64,000 nt of DNA from Nocardioides aromaticivorans. Lineage in GTDB: Bacteria; Actinomycetota; Actinomycetes; Propionibacteriales; Nocardioidaceae. The translations under genes were made by a program, and so were the position numbers. The notes under the pieces were generated by a model. It searched no databases and was not told the DNA's origin. It worked only from the letters and a program-made list of their open reading frames with translations. This document shows, one piece after another, positions 23,839-32,906 of this stretch (position 1 is the first letter of the stretch; every line of letters starts with the position of its first letter). The DNA lies in contig NZ_JACBZM010000001.1 of the NCBI RefSeq assembly GCF_013408525.1, positions 3,224,001-3,288,000 on the forward strand, read 5' to 3'.

Positions 23839-26148
23839 TCAGTAGGTCTCGAAGGTCACGACCGGCTCGCCGTCGACCAGGTCGACAGTGGCGTTCACGT
23901 AGAGGTCCACCTGCTCGGTCTCCTTCGTCCAGTCGGCGGCGCCGAAGCCGTACGACGCGTCGTACTCGTAGGTCACGGTCGCCTCCCCGGTCTCGTCGGA
24001 CGAGAGGCTGGCCGGGAAGGTCCCGTCGAAGTAGTCCCAGGAGACGGTGGGCATGGTGGTGAGCGTCCAGACCACCTTGCGCTGCTTGTCGCCGGACGCG
24101 AAGGCGTCCTGCGGGCAGTCCTCGGGGGAGAGCTCGGTGGCCTTCATGCACGCGTCGACCCAGTCGGTGATCGCGGTGTCCACCTTGTCGCGCAGCTGGT
24201 CGGACGGTCCGGGCTGGCCGGTCTCGGCGTAGATGCCGAAGGAGTCCGCGGCGGGGACCGAGGTGGATTCGTCGCTGGGCTCGAGCCACGGGTTGTCGCC
24301 GTAGGGGTTGAAGACGTAGGAGCCGGGGAGCGCCCAGAAGTCGGCATCTTCGCCACCATCGGCCTCGACCGTGACGCCGTTGGCCTCGACGGAGGTGCTG
24401 GTGTCGGGCACCGAGACCGTCACCTCGCGGGCCAGGCCACCCTCGTCGACCTTCCAGTCGTCGAAGAAGAGCGCGCGCTTGCCGTCGGGGCTGAGGGTCA
24501 GCTCCACATCGTTGCCGTCCTCCGGGCCCTCGAGGTCCACGGTCACGGTGATCGTGTCGCCGAACTCCTCGACGTCGGTGATCTCGTAGCCGGTGATGCG
24601 GTCGTCGGCTGCGGCGTACACCTCCTCGGTGAGGAGCGCCACCGATGCCTCGTCCTCGTCGACCGGGGCCAGTTGCAGCACCTTGTCGACGTCGCCTGCG
24701 ACGACCGCGTCGAGGTAGGCCTCGGCCCGCTTCTCCGGGTCGGCCAGCGTCGAGCCGACGATGCTGAAGACGAGGACACCGAGCAGGCCGAGCCCACCGA
24801 TGACGGCGGCCGCGACCAAGCCCTTCTTCGCGCGGGCGCGATCGCCGGGCGACATCGGGATGCGCTGGACCGGGCCCGCTGGTGGCGTCGGCCGGGTCGG
24901 GCCGGCCGCCAGCCGTCGGACGACGGCGTCGGGCAGCGATCCGACGAGGGCCGGTGCGACGAAGCGTGAGAGCGCCTCGATCGCAGCACCCCAGAGCGCC
25001 AGCACCGGGATCAGCCAGTAGGCGCCGCTGTAGGTGATGCCGCCGTCGACGCCGAACAGGGCGCCCGAGAGGCGCACCGTCGAGATCATGCACACGAGGA
25101 GCGCGCCGACGGCGTACGCGATCGGCAACGTCGCCCAGGAGGCCGGGTGGGCCAGCCACGCACGGTCCCCACCGCGGCGCAGGTGCCACGCGATCGAGGC
25201 GACGACCAGGAACAGGACGGCCAGCACGGGCAGCACGACGGCGGGGAACCAGCCGAGGTCCCACGCGAACGCCTGCTCGCCCGCTGCGGTGACCGCGCCG
25301 ACGTGCGCCATCGCGAAGGCGCCGAGGGCGAGGGTCGGACCCCAGACCAGGGCGTAGAGGGCAGCGTCGAGGCCGCTGTCGACCAGCATCCAGACCACGG
25401 CGATCGGCACCAGCAGCACCACCCAGGCCAGCACGTGCTGCGTCACCAGGTGCGTGCCGCGCCGTACGTCGGCAGGAACCGCGGCCGGCCACAGCGCCCC
25501 GTGCACGGACTGTCGCCCGAGAAAGGCGGCGCCGCCGGCGAGGATCAAGGTCCCGAAGAACAGGCCGACCGTCGCCGAGTGCATGACGAGGTCGTCGTCG
25601 CGCATCGCCAGGACGCGCGTAGCCACCACGGCGACGACCGCGGTCGCGAGCGCACCGCAACCGGCGAGGATCGCCCGCTCCAGGGTGCTGCTCGTCGGCG
25701 CGGAGCGCTCGCTGCGCCGTGACAGTCGGAGCACGGCGAAGACGAACACTGCGGTGATGAACAGCGGTGGGGCGAACAGGTGCAGCGCGAACTCGTCGTC
25801 GCCCAGCCCGATCGACCCGCCCAGCGCCATGCCGGCGATCTGGAACGGGATGCCGATCAATGTCCCGATCACCTTGATGTCGATGTCGCCGGAGGGGTCC
25901 CCGTCGCTGGAGCCGTCGGCCTCGAGCGCGATCGCCAGCACGATCAGGCCCATCAGCACCAGCGACGCACCCAGCGAGATCGCGTACGCCAGCAGCGGCG
26001 CGCCGCAGGAGCGCACGATGCTGCGCAGGGTCGGCACCGTGGTGGCGACGACCCGCGGTGGCAGGGCGGGAGGCGCCGGGGGACCGGTCGGTGGCGGTGG
26101 CGGTGGCGAAGCAGGGCTCGGCGAGCCGGGGTTGTCCATGCGGGGCAT
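23839..26148 (-). CDS. Large polytopic membrane protein with C-terminal external domain
   Basis: 769 residues, unassigned family. Pro-rich cytosolic N-terminus ([17 protein letters not shown]), then about ten hydrophobic segments between residues 45 and 390, a short basic loop ([11 protein letters not shown]), one further segment ([20 protein letters not shown], about 437) and a 300-residue C-terminal region rich in acidic residues and Trp. The latter contains [17 protein letters not shown], a motif typical of zinc-ribbon/TcaA-like external domains that sense or bind the cell wall. Two ATGs, 26148 and 26139, are possible. Divergent from the MPG-family gene with about 70 bp between. Cell-envelope role inferred only. 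Confidence 0.7.
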   Translation of the reverse strand: MPRMDNPGSPSPASPPPPPPTGPPAPPALPPRVVATTVPTLRSIVRSCGAPLLAYAISLGASLVLMGLIVLAIALEADGSSDGDPSGDIDIKVIGTLIGIPFQIAGMALGGSIGLGDDEFALHLFAPPLFITAVFVFAVLRLSRRSERSAPTSSTLERAILAGCGALATAVVAVVATRVLAMRDDDLVMHSATVGLFFGTLILAGGAAFLGRQSVHGALWPAAVPADVRRGTHLVTQHVLAWVVLLVPIAVVWMLVDSGLDAALYALVWGPTLALGAFAMAHVGAVTAAGEQAFAWDLGWFPAVVLPVLAVLFLVVASIAWHLRRGGDRAWLAHPASWATLPIAYAVGALLVCMISTVRLSGALFGVDGGITYSGAYWLIPVLALWGAAIEALSRFVAPALVGSLPDAVVRRLAAGPTRPTPPAGPVQRIPMSPGDRARAKKGLVAAAVIGGLGLLGVLVFSIVGSTLADPEKRAEAYLDAVVAGDVDKVLQLAPVDEDEASVALLTEEVYAAADDRITGYEITDVEEFGDTITVTVDLEGPEDGNDVELTLSPDGKRALFFDDWKVDEGGLAREVTVSVPDTSTSVEANGVTVEADGGEDADFWALPGSYVFNPYGDNPWLEPSDESTSVPAADSFGIYAETGQPGPSDQLRDKVDTAITDWVDACMKATELSPEDCPQDAFASGDKQRKVVWTLTTMPTVSWDYFDGTFPASLSSDETGEATVTYEYDASYGFGAADWTKETEQVDLYVNATVDLVDGEPVVTFETY

Positions 26149-26221
26149 CTTGGCGGGGCGGCCCGACGGAATCAGGGGATTGGCGGAAATGGGACGAGGT
26201 CGCGGTTGCTAGCGTCGAGAC

Positions 26222-26851
26222 GTGCCCGCCCGCGACCGCGCCGACGTCGTACGACGTGCGAAGGCGCTCCTCGGCCGCACGATCACCGGTCACGGCGTCA
26301 CCGTCCGGATCACCGAGGTGGAGGCCTACGGCGGGGTCGAGGACCCGGCGTCGCACGCGTTCACGCGCACGCCGCGCTCGGAGATCATGTACGGCCCGGC
26401 GTACCGGCTCTACGTCTACCGCTCCTACGGCATCCACTTCTGCGCCAACGTCGTCACCGGGCCAACGGAGATCGGGGCGGCGGTGCTGCTGCGCTCCGGG
26501 GAGGTCGTCGACGGCCTCGACCTGGCCCGGCTCCGGCGCAACCACCCGGCCCGGGACGCCCAGCTGGCGAGGGGGCCCGGCAACCTCGCGCAGGCGTTGG
26601 GGATCACCCTCGACGACCTCGGGACCGACCTCCTCGCCGACGACACCGACCACCCCGACCCGCACGACACGCGGGTCCACCTCGGCCCCGAGCCCGCCCG
26701 CAGGCCCCGGATCGGGACCGGCCCGCGGGTGGGCGTCTCCAAGGCCGCCGACGTGCCGTGGCGGTTCTGGATCGACGGCGACCCGACCGTCTCGGCCTAC
26801 CGGCGCAGCCCGCGGGCGCCGGCCCCGGAGCACTACGCTTCCGGCACGTGA
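26222..26851 (+). CDS. DNA-3-methyladenine glycosylase, AAG/MPG family
   Basis: Base-excision repair enzyme that removes alkylated purines. 209 residues, usual length for bacterial MPG. Family signatures: [31 protein letters not shown] (catalytic Glu near residue 32 and the following Asp/His), [19 protein letters not shown] (about 59-77) and [13 protein letters not shown] (about 119), and [15 protein letters not shown] near the C-terminus. Leaderless: TAGCGT (26210-26215) is 6 nt before the GTG. Its stop overlaps the GTG of ppnP (GTGA), so the two are translationally coupled. Confidence 0.93.
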   Translation: MPARDRADVVRRAKALLGRTITGHGVTVRITEVEAYGGVEDPASHAFTRTPRSEIMYGPAYRLYVYRSYGIHFCANVVTGPTEIGAAVLLRSGEVVDGLDLARLRRNHPARDAQLARGPGNLAQALGITLDDLGTDLLADDTDHPDPHDTRVHLGPEPARRPRIGTGPRVGVSKAADVPWRFWIDGDPTVSAYRRSPRAPAPEHYASGT

Positions 26852-27168
26852 GCACTGAGTCGTCGTACACGAACGTCACCCTCGACCCGCAGGCCAACAT
26901 CTACTTCGACGGCGCCTGCGTGAGCCACACGTTCTTCCTCGCCGACGGCACGAGGAAGTCGGCGGGCGTGATCTTCCCGGCCAGCCTGACCTTCGGCACG
27001 GCCGCGCCGGAGGTCATGGAGCTCAACGCCGGCTCGTGCCGCATCAAGCTGGCCGGCGAGGACGAGTGGACGACCTACTCCGCCGGCGAGTCCTTCAGCG
27101 TGCCGGGCGACTCGTCGTTCGACATCGAGGTCACCGAGACGCTCGGGTACGTCTGCCACTACGGCTGA
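26848..27168 (+). CDS. ppnP: Pyrimidine/purine nucleoside phosphorylase (YaiE/PpnP-like cupin)
   Basis: Small cupin enzyme of the DUF1255/PpnP family that phosphorolyses several nucleosides to base and ribose-1-phosphate. 106 residues, typical length. Seen: [22 protein letters not shown], given here as two motifs NIYFDG and [32 protein letters not shown], and [17 protein letters not shown] 26848 overlaps the glycosylase stop. TACGCT (26834-26839) lies 8 nt upstream inside the glycosylase gene, so an extra internal promoter is possible. Pairing of a DNA glycosylase with a nucleoside salvage enzyme fits handling of damaged or released nucleotides, by inference. Confidence 0.88.
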   Translation: MSTESSYTNVTLDPQANIYFDGACVSHTFFLADGTRKSAGVIFPASLTFGTAAPEVMELNAGSCRIKLAGEDEWTTYSAGESFSVPGDSSFDIEVTETLGYVCHYG

Positions 27169-27204
27169 TGCAACCCCGCGCGGGGTCCCACTCGTGAGAG
27201 GGAC

Positions 27205-27732
27205 ATGAGACCGAAGCCCCGCGACGCGGAGTTCGAGGAGTTCGTCCGGAGCAACCGGAGCAGGTTGCTCGGGACGGCGACGGTGCTGACCGCCGGCGAC
27301 CACCACCTGGCCGAGGACCTGGTCCAGGGGACGCTGGTGCGGATGTACCTCGCCTGGGGTCGGGCGACGAAGCGCGGGGGAGCGGCGGCGTACGCCCGTC
27401 GCGTCCTCGTCAACAGCTTCATCGACCACCGCCGGCGACCGTCGGTCTCCCGGGAGACGGCGACCGCCGAGCTCCCCGACCGGGCGGGTGCGCCTGCGGA
27501 GGAGCCGGTGGACGCCGCGCTGCTCGCGGCGCTCGGCGCGCTGGCTCCCCGCATGCGGGCCGCCGTCGTGCTGCGCCACGTCCTCGACCTGAGCGTCGAG
27601 GACGCCGCGGAGGTCCTCGGCTGCAGCGAGGGCACGGTCAAGAGCCAGACGGCTCGTGGCCTGGCCCGGCTGCGCGAGGTGCTCCCGGAGCCCGCCCCGG
27701 TCCCGCCCCCTCACGAAGGAGACCTCGCATGA
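27205..27732 (+). CDS. SigE-family ECF RNA polymerase sigma factor (pair 1)
   Basis: 175-residue ECF sigma factor. Region 2 at about 10-75 (FEEFVRSNRSRLLGTATVL, HLAEDLVQGTLVRMY) and region 4 at about 110-165 (LAPRMRAAVVLRHVLDLSV, DAAEVLGCSEGTVKSQTARG). This is the SigE-like subgroup typical of actinobacteria, in which the next gene encodes a single-pass membrane protein. The downstream gene starts inside this stop codon (ATGA), so the two products are made together. A paralogous pair lies at 55770-57136. Target promoters are unknown. Confidence 0.92.
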   Translation: MRPKPRDAEFEEFVRSNRSRLLGTATVLTAGDHHLAEDLVQGTLVRMYLAWGRATKRGGAAAYARRVLVNSFIDHRRRPSVSRETATAELPDRAGAPAEEPVDAALLAALGALAPRMRAAVVLRHVLDLSVEDAAEVLGCSEGTVKSQTARGLARLREVLPEPAPVPPPHEGDLA

Positions 27733-28379
27733 CCGACCTCGACGACATCACCGGCCGCCTCCAGCGCCTCGACACGCAGCCGTCCGCCACCACCGACGAG
27801 ACGGTACGACGCGACCTGCTCCGCGCCCGTGGCGCGGCCAGGCGACGGGCCGCCCGCCGCTTCACCGCGGGCATCGGCGTCGCCGCCGTGACCGCCGTCG
27901 GCGTCACCCTCGTCGTCAGCAACCAGGGCGCCACGAGCGAGAAGCCGCCGACCATCGCCCAGCCCAGCCAGACCCCGGACGCCAGCGTGGACCTGGTCGC
28001 CTACACCGGGGCCCAGCAGCCCGGCTTCGTCGTCACGAAGGTCCCCGAGGGCTTCGTGCTCGAGGGCGCGACCCCGTTCAACCTCAACATCGCCCGCGCC
28101 GGCGACACCAGTGGCCTCGACGTGTTCGAGGACAAGCTCGTGGTGATGCTCGAGTCCTCGTCGGTCACGACGCCCCCCGAGGGCGATCCGGTGGAGGTCG
28201 GAGGGTTCGACGGCTGGCTGCGCAACAGCGAGGGCGGCACCTGGACGCTGACGTACGACGACGGCGACCACCGTGTCGTCGTACAGGCCTGGAAGTCGCT
28301 GGGCCTCACCGCCGACCAGGTGGTCGAGTTCGCCGAGGGCGTCACCGTCACCGCGCAGGCGCAGGCGGGCGTCGGCTGA
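27729..28379 (+). CDS. Membrane partner of SigE-family sigma factor (pair 1)
   Basis: 216 residues with the layout expected of an anti-sigma-like membrane protein: cytosolic N-terminus of about 45 residues (DDITGRLQRLDTQPSATTD, then an Arg-rich stretch), one membrane segment (FTAGIGVAAVTAVGVTLVV) and an external domain. The cytosolic part is too short to recognise as a zinc anti-sigma domain, and no HxxxCxxC motif is present. It overlaps the sigma gene by 4 nt. Likely role, inferred from coupling: holding or regulating the sigma factor in response to an outside signal. Confidence 0.75.
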   Translation: MTDLDDITGRLQRLDTQPSATTDETVRRDLLRARGAARRRAARRFTAGIGVAAVTAVGVTLVVSNQGATSEKPPTIAQPSQTPDASVDLVAYTGAQQPGFVVTKVPEGFVLEGATPFNLNIARAGDTSGLDVFEDKLVVMLESSSVTTPPEGDPVEVGGFDGWLRNSEGGTWTLTYDDGDHRVVVQAWKSLGLTADQVVEFAEGVTVTAQAQAGVG

Positions 28380-28442
28380 GTTCCACCAATCGCCGGACAG
28401 CTCCGCCTCCCGGTCGTACGGTCCGGGGACTGGGAGGTGGAG

Positions 28443-29192
28443 ATGTCAGGGATGCGGATCGGATGGGCGGCGCTCGTCGCCGCGCTGGCCGTCACGGCGG
28501 CGGGCTGCGAGATCGACGACGGCGAACCCACCGCCGGCGACCCGGTCGTCACGCAGACGGTGACGGAGACCGCGACCGCGGAGCCCACGGAGGTCGCCAC
28601 CAGCGTCGAGCCGGTCGCCGAGGAGCCGACGTACGTCGTCACCCATGTCGTCGACGGCGACACCATCGACCTCGACAGCGGCGACACGGTCCGCCTGGTC
28701 GGCATCGACACCCCCGAGCGCGGCGAGTGCGGGTTCGGCCCGGCGCAGTCGGCCATGAAGCGGCTGGTCCTCGGCAAGGAGGTCACCCTCGTCGAGTCCG
28801 ACGAGGACGCCGACAAGTACGGCCGGTTGCTGCGCTACGTCGAGGTCGGCGACCTCGACGTCGGCCTGCGGATGATCCGCAAGGGCCTCGCGATCGCCCG
28901 CTACGACTCCCGCGACGGCTACGGCCGCCACCCGCGCGAGGACCGCTACATCACGGCCGACGAGGCCGCGGCCGACGTCACCTGCCCGAAGCCGGAGCCG
29001 AAGCCCGAGGAGCCCCGCGGCTTCGCCGACACCGGCGAGAAGGGTGGCGACTGCGAGCCCGGCTACGACCCGTGCGTCCCGCGCTACCCGCCGGACCTCG
29101 ACTGCGCGGACGTCGGCCCCGTCACCGTCACCGGGGCCGACCCGCACGGGCTGGACCGGGACGGCGACGGGGTCGCCTGCGGAGGGGACTGA
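28443..29192 (+). CDS. Lipoprotein thermonuclease with C-terminal Excalibur domain
   Basis: 249 residues. Signal with lipobox TAAGC (about residue 20) anchors it outside the membrane. After a Thr/Glu-rich spacer, a staphylococcal-nuclease-like domain spans about 60-180: VVDGDTIDL, VRLVGIDTPERGECG, DKYGRLLRYVEV, then MIRKGLAIARYD. The C-terminal Excalibur motif (YPPDLDCADVG, then GLDRDGDGVACGGD) is a short Ca-binding module common on secreted nucleases. Function: calcium-dependent cleavage of extracellular nucleic acid, for nutrition or competition, inferred. ATG 28443 follows GGGAGGTGG. Stop faces the MFS gene stop 2 bp away. Confidence 0.9.
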   Translation: MSGMRIGWAALVAALAVTAAGCEIDDGEPTAGDPVVTQTVTETATAEPTEVATSVEPVAEEPTYVVTHVVDGDTIDLDSGDTVRLVGIDTPERGECGFGPAQSAMKRLVLGKEVTLVESDEDADKYGRLLRYVEVGDLDVGLRMIRKGLAIARYDSRDGYGRHPREDRYITADEAAADVTCPKPEPKPEEPRGFADTGEKGGDCEPGYDPCVPRYPPDLDCADVGPVTVTGADPHGLDRDGDGVACGGD

Positions 29193-29194
29193 GG

Positions 29195-30676
29195 TCAGGC
29201 AGCGGCGACGAGCTCCGCCTCGTCCTCGCCCACCGCCTCGCTGGTACGACGACCGCGCCAGTCGAGCACCAGCCCGCCGATCGCGACCAGCGCACCCAGC
29301 GCCGAGACCGCGGTCGCGAAGGCCAGGCCCGGCTGGAAGCCGTCGAGCGCGGCCGCGGGGGACTCGACGCCCGTCGTACCCGACGTGATGATGGCCGTGG
29401 TGACTGCGAGGACGATCGCGGCGCCGACCTGCATCGAGGTCTGCAGCACGCCGGCGGCGAGACCTTGCTCGTCGTCGTCGATCCCGCTCGTGGCCTGGAT
29501 GTTGATGGCCGGGAAGCCGATCCAGCCGGCGCCGATGAGCAGCAGCGGCGGGAGCAGCACGCCGAGATAGGTCGGCGCGGTGTCGAGTCGCACCAGGAAC
29601 AGCAGGTAGCCCGCGGCCATGACCGTCATCGTCACCGCGATGATCGGCGCGGTGCCGTAGCGGTCGACGAGCTTGTCGGAGAAGACCGCCGACAGGGTGA
29701 CCATCAGGCCGATCGGCAGCAGCGCGAGGGCCAGCTCCAGCGGGCTCCAGCCCAGGCCGTCCTGCAGGAACAGGGTGACGATGAACTGCCAGCTGAAGTA
29801 GGACCCGCCGACCGCGACGATCGCGATGCTGGCCCGCACCAGCGTGGCCTTGCGCAGGATCCCGAGCCGGATGAGCGGGTGCGCGATCCGGCGCTCGATC
29901 GTGACGAACGCGGCGAACAGGGCGGCGACGCCCACGAAGGACAGCACCGTCCGGGCCGAGGCCCAGCCCGCCTCGGGCGCGGACACGACCGTGTAGACGA
30001 GCAGGAGCATCGCGGCACCCGAGGTCAGCGCGCCGAGCAGGTCGTGCCCGCCCTCCTCGGCCGGCTCGTCGTGCGGGACCAGCACCCACGCCGCCGCGAG
30101 GGCGAGCAGCGCGATCGGGACGGGGAGCAGGAAGGTCCAGCGCCAGCCGACGCCGGTCATCAGGCCACCGAACAGCAGGCCGGAGGAGTAGCCGCCGGCA
30201 CCGAAGACGGTGTAGATCGACAGCGCCTTGTTGCGGGCCGGTCCCTCGGCGAAGTTCGTCGTGATGATGGACAGGCCGGTGGGTGCGGTGAACGCGGCGG
30301 CGAGGCCCTTGATGAACCGGGTCGCGATGAGCAGCGGGCCGGAGCTGACCAGGCCCCCGAGCAGCGACGCCGCGGCGAAGACGGCGAGCGCGATCAGGAA
30401 GACCCGGCGCCGGCCGAGCAGGTCGGCGGTCCGGCCGCCGACGAGCAGCAGGCCGCCGTACCCGAGCACGTAGCCGCTGATCAGCCACTGGAGCGAGGAC
30501 GTCGACAGGTCGAGCTCGGCGCCGATCGAGGGGAGCGCGACGCCGATCATCGAGACGTCGAGCCCGTCGAGGAAGAGCACCACGCACAGCGTGATGAGCA
30601 GGCCCCAGGTGCGGCCGGACCAGCGGATCGCGCTGCCGGCGGCGGACTGGTGGGGGTTGAGGGATGTCGAGGACAT
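29195..30676 (-). CDS. MFS drug/proton antiporter, DHA2-like
   Basis: 493 residues with about 14 hydrophobic segments, typical of the DHA2 group of major facilitator efflux pumps. Motif A appears as GGRTADLLGRRRVF (about residue 75), motif C-like glycine/proline patterning in segment 5 (GYSSGLLFGGLM). The protein probably exports small toxic or antibiotic-like compounds using the proton gradient. The ATG at 30676 lies close to a cluster of palindromes in the gap to the divergent MarR gene, so repression by that MarR protein is likely. Long upstream in-frame extension is not coding: it runs through the operator and the MarR gene. Confidence 0.88.
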   Translation of the reverse strand: MSSTSLNPHQSAAGSAIRWSGRTWGLLITLCVVLFLDGLDVSMIGVALPSIGAELDLSTSSLQWLISGYVLGYGGLLLVGGRTADLLGRRRVFLIALAVFAAASLLGGLVSSGPLLIATRFIKGLAAAFTAPTGLSIITTNFAEGPARNKALSIYTVFGAGGYSSGLLFGGLMTGVGWRWTFLLPVPIALLALAAAWVLVPHDEPAEEGGHDLLGALTSGAAMLLLVYTVVSAPEAGWASARTVLSFVGVAALFAAFVTIERRIAHPLIRLGILRKATLVRASIAIVAVGGSYFSWQFIVTLFLQDGLGWSPLELALALLPIGLMVTLSAVFSDKLVDRYGTAPIIAVTMTVMAAGYLLFLVRLDTAPTYLGVLLPPLLLIGAGWIGFPAINIQATSGIDDDEQGLAAGVLQTSMQVGAAIVLAVTTAIITSGTTGVESPAAALDGFQPGLAFATAVSALGALVAIGGLVLDWRGRRTSEAVGEDEAELVAAA

Positions 30677-30680
30677 GGCA

Positions 30681-30734
30681 TGGAAGACTTCCATGCATGT
30701 GCATTCAATGCAAGCGCAAATAATGCGTTTGCAT
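30681..30734. promoter_or_regulatory. Operator cluster between MFS and MarR genes
   Basis: Three dyads in 54 bp of unusually AT-rich DNA: TGGAAGACTTCCA (30681-30693, perfect), TGCATTCAATGCA (30700-30712, perfect), and ATGCAAGCGCA/TGCGTTTGCAT (30708-30718 and 30724-30734, 11-bp arms, one mismatch, 5-nt spacer). The last two share the half-site ATGCA. They are well placed for MarR dimers to repress both divergent genes. Confidence 0.65.
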
Positions 30735-30763
30735 AAAAGTAACCTGCTGGCTAGGATGCGAGC

Positions 30764-31147
30764 GTGTCCAAGGCGCCTGCCCCGAGCGCGCTGGTGGAGG
30801 AGTGGCGACAGCTGCTCGACCGCCACGCGGTGGTCAGCTGCGCGCTCGAGAAGGCCCTCCAGGACCAGCACGGCATCGGCCTGAGCGAGTTCGAGACCCT
30901 CGACCGGGTGGTCGACGCCAACTGCGGCAAGTACCGCATGGCCGACCTCGCCGGCGACATCCACCTGAGCCAGAGCGCGCTCTCGCGCGCGATCACCCGG
31001 CTGGAGAAGGACGGGCTCGTCGAGCGCTCCGCCTGCGCCGACGACCGCCGCAGCGTCTTCGTCTGCCTCACGCCCCAAGGCCGCGAGGTGTACGACGCCG
31101 CGCTGCCCACGCACCGCGCGGTGCTCGAAGGCACCTGGGGCGCCTGA
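30764..31147 (+). CDS. MarR-family transcriptional regulator
   Basis: 127 residues, winged helix-turn-helix protein of MarR type. Recognition region YRMADLAGDIHLSQSALSRA (about 59-78), wing ACADDRRSVFVCLTPQGRE (about 91-110). Two to three Cys (VVSCALEK, DANCGK, VERSAC) might allow oxidant or electrophile sensing, but this is speculative. TAGGAT (30752-30757) is 6 nt before the GTG, a leaderless start. Divergent from the MFS pump gene with shared palindromes: the classic arrangement of a pump repressor released by the pumped compound. Confidence 0.9.
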   Translation: MSKAPAPSALVEEWRQLLDRHAVVSCALEKALQDQHGIGLSEFETLDRVVDANCGKYRMADLAGDIHLSQSALSRAITRLEKDGLVERSACADDRRSVFVCLTPQGREVYDAALPTHRAVLEGTWGA

Positions 31148-31168
31148 CCTGCTGGCGCGCCCCGGACG

Positions 31169-32266
31169 TCACTCCGTGACGGCGGGCTCCCGGTTGAGCA
31201 CCCGGGTGAACCGGGTCCGGTTGGCCGCGGCGTTGCAGAACAGGATCACGGCCAGGCCCAGCCCGGCGTACACGAACAGCACGGCGAAGGCGCCACCCGT
31301 GGCGGCGTCGGGGAAGTACATCGCGTCGCGGGCCACGGTCGCACCGGCGCCCGGCGGCAGCAGCTGGCCCACCGTGTGGCCGGCCTTCGGCAGCATCTCG
31401 GGGGCGATCGAGGAGCCGGAGATGATCAGGCCGACGGTGAAGTAGAGGCCGCCGATCAGGGATCCGGCCGGCCCGACGAGCGCCACGACGGCCGCCGTCG
31501 AGGCGGTGACCGCGAGCGAGATCAGGGCGAGTCCCCAGAAGAGCGTGACGTGGTCGGCGCCGTCGCCGACGCCGAAGAGCGCCATCGCGAGCAGCGCGAC
31601 ACCTGCGGACGCCACCGCGTAGACGACCAGCAGGGCTGCGTGGCCCAGGCCGCGCAGGGCCGAGCGGTCGACCAGGCCGCGCAGCCGGCCCAGCGCGAGG
31701 GAGGCGATCGACCCGCCGAGGCACAGCGCCTGGATGACGAAGCCGAGCGAGCTGCCGGCGCTGTCGTCCTCCGGCAGGGGTACGACGTCGGTGACCGGTG
31801 GCGGCGTGGTGAGGGCCGCGAGCGTGGCGACCGGGACCGGCCTGCCCGCCGTGGTCAGTGCCTGCACCTGCTCCTGGACCTGCTGTTGGTAGACCTTCGT
31901 GTACTGCGCCCGGAACAGGTTCGCCACCGACGGCGAGGCCGCGGAGGCGACGTACAGGGTCGGGGTGCTGCCCTGGAAGGCGACGCCGCCGTAGGCGTCA
32001 CGCTCGCGGATCGCCTGCTGCAGCGCCTCCGCGTCGTCGTACGACTCGACCTTGAACTGGCCGTCCTTCTCCAGCTGCTGGGCCTGTGCCTGCTGCTCGG
32101 CGCTGCCGACCACTCCGACCGGGAGGTCGTGCGGCGAGGGGGAGTGGGCCATCGCGAGGTAGTAGACGGCCAGCACCAGCTGGATCAGCGCGCCGGTGAC
32201 GGCGATGGCGAGGCCGAGCCGCGACAGCTTGCGGAACCCGCCGGGGGCAGGAGCGGTGTCGGTCAT
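31169..32266 (-). CDS. Polytopic membrane protein, ABC-2/YhgE-Pip-like
   Basis: 365 residues. One N-terminal membrane segment (LGLAIAVTGALIQLVLAVYY), an external domain of about 150 residues (including QQAIRERDAYGGVAFQG and Gln-rich VYQQQVQEQVQAL), then five or six segments at the C-terminus. This is the layout of ABC-2-type permeases and of YhgE/Pip-type proteins (DUF3533-like), which help export molecules or act in phage adsorption; no ATPase gene is adjacent. It starts 5 nt after the stop of the upstream zinc-ribbon gene, so translational coupling is likely. Stop faces the MarR gene. Confidence 0.7.
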   Translation of the reverse strand: MTDTAPAPGGFRKLSRLGLAIAVTGALIQLVLAVYYLAMAHSPSPHDLPVGVVGSAEQQAQAQQLEKDGQFKVESYDDAEALQQAIRERDAYGGVAFQGSTPTLYVASAASPSVANLFRAQYTKVYQQQVQEQVQALTTAGRPVPVATLAALTTPPPVTDVVPLPEDDSAGSSLGFVIQALCLGGSIASLALGRLRGLVDRSALRGLGHAALLVVYAVASAGVALLAMALFGVGDGADHVTLFWGLALISLAVTASTAAVVALVGPAGSLIGGLYFTVGLIISGSSIAPEMLPKAGHTVGQLLPPGAGATVARDAMYFPDAATGGAFAVLFVYAGLGLAVILFCNAAANRTRFTRVLNREPAVTE

Positions 32267-32270
32267 CGGG

Positions 32271-32906
32271 TCAGCCACAGTTGTCGCAGATGCCGGTCGC
32301 GGGGATCGCCATGAAGCACGTCGGGCACACGGCCACGACGGGCTCCGCCTTGACCGGCTTCGCGGGCGCCTTCGGGGCCCGCGGCGTGGTCGCCTTGCGG
32401 GTGCCGGTCGCCGTCGGCAGCGTCGACTTCCGGACGACGGGCACCTCGACGACGGGCACCTCCACGACCGGCGGCACCCAGCCGGGCGGCGGCGGGTCGG
32501 TGATCGAGAACCGGCCGAGGATCTCCCGGGCCGCGTCGGTGGGCTGGTGCTTGGGCCGGGTGACGATGTCGAACGGCGACGACGCACCCTCGAGGAAGGT
32601 CTGCGCGTCGGGGCGCAGGGTCTCCGGGATGCGGCGGTGGCGCCAGCGCTGCGGGGTCGCGCCCTTCTGGGTGATGGTCACCAGGTCCGGCCGGTTCCAC
32701 GCGACCAGCGCCCAGTCGTCGTGGTGGCTGGTCGCCCACACGGCCACGGCGAGGTCGCCCGCGTCGGCGGCGGCACGCAGCGCGATCCGCTCCGGGTTGG
32801 AGAACCGGCCCCGGACGTGGAGGACGCCGGGCAGCGGCTCGGTGACGTCGTACTCCTCGCCCTGCAGCTGGTCGACGAGGGGGCTGAGGTCAGGCGTGGT
32901 CTCCAT
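32271..32906 (-). CDS. Hypothetical protein with C-terminal zinc ribbon
   Basis: 211 residues, no named family recognised. N-terminal 140 residues form a compact domain (VTEPLPGVLHVRGRFSN, DLAVAVWATSHHDDWALVAWNRP, WRHRRIPETLRPDA). Then a Pro/Val repeat (VVEVPVVEVPVV), a Lys/Pro/Ala-rich linker, and a C-terminal CPTCFMAIPATGICDNCG zinc ribbon. The ATG at 32906 overlaps the 3' end of the gntR-like gene by 17 nt, so both are probably on one transcript with the membrane protein gene downstream. Function unknown. Confidence 0.7.
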   Translation of the reverse strand: METTPDLSPLVDQLQGEEYDVTEPLPGVLHVRGRFSNPERIALRAAADAGDLAVAVWATSHHDDWALVAWNRPDLVTITQKGATPQRWRHRRIPETLRPDAQTFLEGASSPFDIVTRPKHQPTDAAREILGRFSITDPPPPGWVPPVVEVPVVEVPVVRKSTLPTATGTRKATTPRAPKAPAKPVKAEPVVAVCPTCFMAIPATGICDNCG

